A DNA stretch of 64,000 bases. Source: Bradyrhizobium genosp. L (lineage in GTDB: Bacteria; Pseudomonadota; Alphaproteobacteria; Rhizobiales; Xanthobacteraceae). A program made the position numbers and the translations under genes. The notes under the pieces were generated by a model that saw nothing but the letters and a program-made list of their open reading frames with translations, made no database searches and was not told the origin of the DNA. Of the stretch, positions 61,439 to 64,000 are shown piece by piece. Each line of letters opens with the position of its first letter. Within the stretch, counting starts at the first letter, position 1. The stretch spans positions 5,270,001 to 5,334,000 of the forward strand of contig NZ_CP061378.1 of the NCBI RefSeq assembly GCF_015624485.1. Reading direction: 5' to 3'.

Positions 61439-62665
61439 TCAAAGCGTCAGGTTTTCGGACGGTAGCCCGAGCGCGACCCGTCCGTAGTTGGTCCCGGCAG
61501 CATCAAAATTGAATGCCAGGTGGGAATTCACCGCATGTGCGTCGCGAAATTGGCGCTGCAGGGCTCCCGAGGTGAACAGGCTACGGGCTCCGCTCGCCGT
61601 AAACAGCAGCGACACAGCTTCGGTGCACAGATTGACCGAGAAGGCGCCGTCACGCCGGAGCTTCGTCTTCGCCGCAATCCCCGGCATCTGGCCGCGCCGG
61701 ACATCCGCAAGCACTTCAACGCAGTTGGTGCGCATGATCAGGCGCGCGGCATCTATCTTGGCCGATGCCTCGGCGATCTTGATCTGCGTCGTCTGCAGAT
61801 CACCGATCTTGGCTCTGTTATAGGTAGAGGCGCGATGCCGCGCGATTTCGACGTAATCATCGAGACACGCCTGGGCATTGCCCAGTCCGACCCCTGAGAG
61901 AACGTATGGGAATAGCGAGAACACGGGAAGCGCATAGAGCGCGTTGGGATTGACGACGCTACCCGGCGTTGGACCACCCGCGAGGTCTCTCACGGCAACC
62001 GTCATATGCCCGGGGACAAACGCATCCGCCACCCGGACGTCGTTGGATCCTGTTCCCTGCAGGCCGGTCGCATTCCACGTATCATTGATGCCGTAGTCCC
62101 GCCTGTTCAGGAGAAACAAGCGGTACTCTACGCCATCGGCTTCGTCGTCGGACGCAACGACGCCTGCGAGCATGTTCCACTCGCAAGCTTCCACGCCGGA
62201 CGAGAACGGCCAATGACCATTCAAGACATAGCCGCTATCTGTCTTCCGGGCGCGACCGGCCGGGAAAACGAAAGACGACGCGATCAGCGTGTTCGGGTCC
62301 GCGCCCCACACCGTGCTCTGCGCCTCCGGTGAGAACATGGCCAGCATCCAATGATGGCTCGCGAGATTGGCAAAATTCCAAGAGACCGATGCATCGCCCT
62401 GCCCCAAGGCATCGGCGCAGTCGACCAGGGCGACATAGTCGAGTTCGCTTCCACCGACACGCCGCGGCTGCAGGATCCGGAACAGCCCGCTGTCTTGGAG
62501 ATCCCGTTCTGTCTCCGGCGGCAGTCGGCGCAGTTCCTCAGTCCGCGGAGCCCGCTCGCGCAGCGCGGGAACGAGCGCCCTGGCTCGCGCGACCATGACC
62601 GAGTCTTCGTTTGGACGTGGCGCTGCCGGTACAGCAGCGTCAAGCCCGCGGCCAACCTCAACCAT
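61439..62665 (-). CDS. Acyl-CoA-dehydrogenase-fold flavin monooxygenase (HpaB/DszC-like)
   Basis: A 408-residue oxygenase of the two-component group D (acyl-CoA dehydrogenase fold) like HsaA, DszC and HpaB types. Features are LFRILQPRRVGGSELDYVAL, GDASVSWNFANLASHHWMLA, YVLNGHWPFSSGVEACEWNM (a recognised substrate-binding segment) and C-terminal SGARSLFTSGALQRQFRDAH. It works with the flavin reductase next to it. The start is uncertain: ATG 62665 or ATG about 22 codons later (residue 24). It is the first gene of the operon ending in the TetR gene, and the shared motif lies 54 bases upstream. Confidence 0.85.
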   Translation of the reverse strand: MVEVGRGLDAAVPAAPRPNEDSVMVARARALVPALRERAPRTEELRRLPPETERDLQDSGLFRILQPRRVGGSELDYVALVDCADALGQGDASVSWNFANLASHHWMLAMFSPEAQSTVWGADPNTLIASSFVFPAGRARKTDSGYVLNGHWPFSSGVEACEWNMLAGVVASDDEADGVEYRLFLLNRRDYGINDTWNATGLQGTGSNDVRVADAFVPGHMTVAVRDLAGGPTPGSVVNPNALYALPVFSLFPYVLSGVGLGNAQACLDDYVEIARHRASTYNRAKIGDLQTTQIKIAEASAKIDAARLIMRTNCVEVLADVRRGQMPGIAAKTKLRRDGAFSVNLCTEAVSLLFTASGARSLFTSGALQRQFRDAHAVNSHLAFNFDAAGTNYGRVALGLPSENLTL

Positions 62666-62718
62666 CGGCGTTTCCTGCGTTCGATCCAGCTTCAGATGCG
62701 CGGTCGATCTGACGTCTA

Positions 62719-62734
62719 GTTTATCGAGCGATCA
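62719..62734. promoter_or_regulatory. Candidate TetR operator, copy 2
   Basis: GTTTATCGAGCGATCA matches 14 of 16 bases with the motif at 58109-58124 and lies 54 bases upstream of the monooxygenase start. Two copies in two promoters of one block, absent from other gaps I inspected, support a shared regulator. Confidence 0.6.
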
Positions 62735-62759
62735 ACAGAGATCAAGGCGCATAAGCCAA

Positions 62760-64000
62760 TGTGTCAGTAGCGCGTGATCTGTCGCCTGTTTGTAGCTCGT
62801 GAAGTGTCGTGTTTTTGGTGCCCGGGAACCAAGGGGGCACGATGGGCACGGCATCCATTCACGAGGGAGTACGACGGATGCGGTTTTCAGATTTGCTGGA
62901 GCGTACGGAGGCCAAGGAGCTGACGCAGGAGGCGGCGTCGGAGGTTCTGGGGATCAGCGTAAGGACCTTTCAACGCTGGGCGGAGCGCTTTGAGGCGGAG
63001 GGCGATGCCGGGCTTGTCGACCGGCGGATGGGTCGGCGATCGCCGAGACGGGCGCCGGAGGAGGAACTGGAGCGGATGCTGGGGCTGCTCCGGGACAAGT
63101 ACGCGGACTTCACGGTGAAGCATTTCCACGAGCAGCTGCAAAAGCGGCATGACTACATGCTGGGCTATACGGTGACCAAGCTGGCCTTGCACGCAGCCGG
63201 GTTGGTGCGGAAGGCGCCGAAGCGTTCGGCGCACCGCAAGAAGCGCCCCCGCCGGCCGCTTCGGGGCATGCTGCTGCATCAGGACGGATCGCGCCACGTC
63301 TGGATCGAGGGTCTGCCCGCGAGCGACCTGATCGTCACGATGGACGATGCGACCAGCGAGGTCTACTCGATGGTCCTGGTCGAGGAAGAAGGAACGGCCT
63401 CGACCTTCCAGGCCCTGCGCGAAGTGATTGGCGAGCATGGCCTGTTCTGCGCGCTCTACACCGACCGCGGCAGCCATTATTTCCTGACCCCAAAAGCTGG
63501 CGAGAAGGTCTCGAAGACGCAACAAACCCAGGTGGGACGGGCCTTGTCGCATCTTGGGATCGAGCATATCGCAGCCTATTCGCCGCAGGCGCGCGGGCGC
63601 TCCGAGCGGCTGTTCGGCACGTTGCAGGACCGGCTGCCGAAGGAGCTGCGGCTTGCCGGGATCACGACGGTTGAGGCTGCCAATGCGTGGCTGAAGGCGC
63701 ATTACATCGCCGGGCACAACGCCGCCTTTGCGATCAAGCCCGAACAGGAAGGCAGTGCATTCGTGGCCGACCGGCATGAGGCCTGGCGCGAGGCGCTGTG
63801 CGTGATCGAGGAGCGAACCGTCGCCAACGATAACACCGTTGCATGGAACGGTCGGCGGTTGCAGTTGCCGCAGAGCCGGCTCAGGCCGCACTTCGTCAAG
63901 GCCGTGGTGCGCCTCCATGAGTATCCCGATGGCACCCTCAGCGTGTTCCTCGGGCCGCATCGGTTGGCGATGTTCAGCGCCGACGGACAGCAGATCAGCC
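62760..64000 (+). mobile_element. Insertion sequence of the ISNCY type, left part (runs off right edge)
   Basis: The transposase gene from 62842 leaves the window in frame. The left terminal repeat is probably in the segment around 62760-62815 (starting GTGTCAGTAGCGCGTGAT), but the right end is outside the window, so the exact boundary and target duplication cannot be set. It lies 30-40 bases beyond the operator motif of the monooxygenase operon and bounds the catabolic block. Confidence 0.7.
62842..64000 (+). CDS. ISNCY-like transposase, DDE type (C-terminus outside window)
   Basis: The frame is open for 386 codons from ATG 62842 to the edge. The N-terminus has a helix-turn-helix (LTQEAASEVLGISVRTFQRW) followed by basic GLVDRRMGRRSPRR. 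The catalytic core has LLHQDGSRH (Asp148), ALYTDRGSHY (Asp208) and ARGRSERLFG (Glu255), a DDE triad in which Asp148 is the most likely first residue. From memory this matches transposases annotated ISNCY in Bradyrhizobium. ATG 62878 is an alternative start. No frameshift is seen, so the element may be intact. Confidence 0.85.
   Translation, partial: MGTASIHEGVRRMRFSDLLERTEAKELTQEAASEVLGISVRTFQRWAERFEAEGDAGLVDRRMGRRSPRRAPEEELERMLGLLRDKYADFTVKHFHEQLQKRHDYMLGYTVTKLALHAAGLVRKAPKRSAHRKKRPRRPLRGMLLHQDGSRHVWIEGLPASDLIVTMDDATSEVYSMVLVEEEGTASTFQALREVIGEHGLFCALYTDRGSHYFLTPKAGEKVSKTQQTQVGRALSHLGIEHIAAYSPQARGRSERLFGTLQDRLPKELRLAGITTVEAANAWLKAHYIAGHNAAFAIKPEQEGSAFVADRHEAWREALCVIEERTVANDNTVAWNGRRLQLPQSRLRPHFVKAVVRLHEYPDGTLSVFLGPHRLAMFSADGQQIS

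Overview
The window is GC-rich, densely coded alphaproteobacterial DNA, most like Bradyrhizobium or a close relative. Supporting signs are the abundance of solute-binding proteins, catabolic enzymes of soil oligotrophs, two dispersed palindromic repeat types I associate with Bradyrhizobium/Rhodopseudomonas, and an ISNCY-like transposase. No rRNA, tRNA, CRISPR array, phage or conjugation gene was seen. Assignments come from reading protein motifs by eye; no database search was run.

Layout. 1-0.5 kb: the N-terminal part of a subtilase-like surface protein leaving the left edge. 0.9-2.1 kb: a family III CoA-transferase. 2.1-7.6 kb: a minus-strand row with a tripartite tricarboxylate transporter (TTT) binding protein, methylthioadenosine salvage genes mtnP and mtnA, then tctB and tctA, with a palindromic repeat between the last two. 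7.7-11.7 kb: a 1306-residue repeat adhesin of type I secretion style with a strong terminator. 12.2-21.5 kb: an enoyl-CoA hydratase-like protein, two paralogous glyoxylate-type aminotransferases flanking an MFS transporter, a GntR regulator, a fused FAD/Fe-S dehydrogenase (YdiJ-like) and a GlcG-like protein. 21.6-27.8 kb: poorly known envelope proteins (DUF4424, an orphan family, a DUF4344 metallopeptidase with a peptidoglycan-binding domain, an LprI-like protein) around a TetR regulator. 28-34 kb: a second enoyl-CoA hydratase-like protein, a molybdopterin oxidoreductase, an ABC binding protein, a TTT binding protein and a ModA-like protein without a signal peptide.

34-41.6 kb: an SDR dehydrogenase divergent from a GntR regulator, followed by a TRAP transporter (dctP, dctQ, dctM), a cyclase-family hydrolase, a TTT binding protein and a Tat-exported amidohydrolase. 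41.6-43.6 kb: a small membrane protein, a Crp/Fnr regulator and a small conserved protein. 43.6-49.5 kb: a complete ABC importer translationally coupled to a metallophosphoesterase, divergent from a zinc alcohol dehydrogenase.

49.5-62.7 kb is the most coherent unit. A branched-chain-type ABC importer (livKHMGF) lies downstream of, and probably in one operon with, a three-subunit molybdenum hydroxylase (FAD, 2Fe-2S and Mo subunits). Divergent to it are a luciferase-like (LLM) flavin monooxygenase and a polysaccharide-deacetylase-fold hydrolase. Next come a TetR regulator, a flavin reductase and an acyl-CoA-dehydrogenase-fold monooxygenase in one minus-strand operon. The two outward promoter regions of this block share a 16-bp near-identical motif. 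I read the block as a TetR-controlled uptake and degradation route for an unidentified, probably N-heterocyclic or imide-forming compound. An ISNCY-like insertion sequence begins just beyond it and runs off the right edge.
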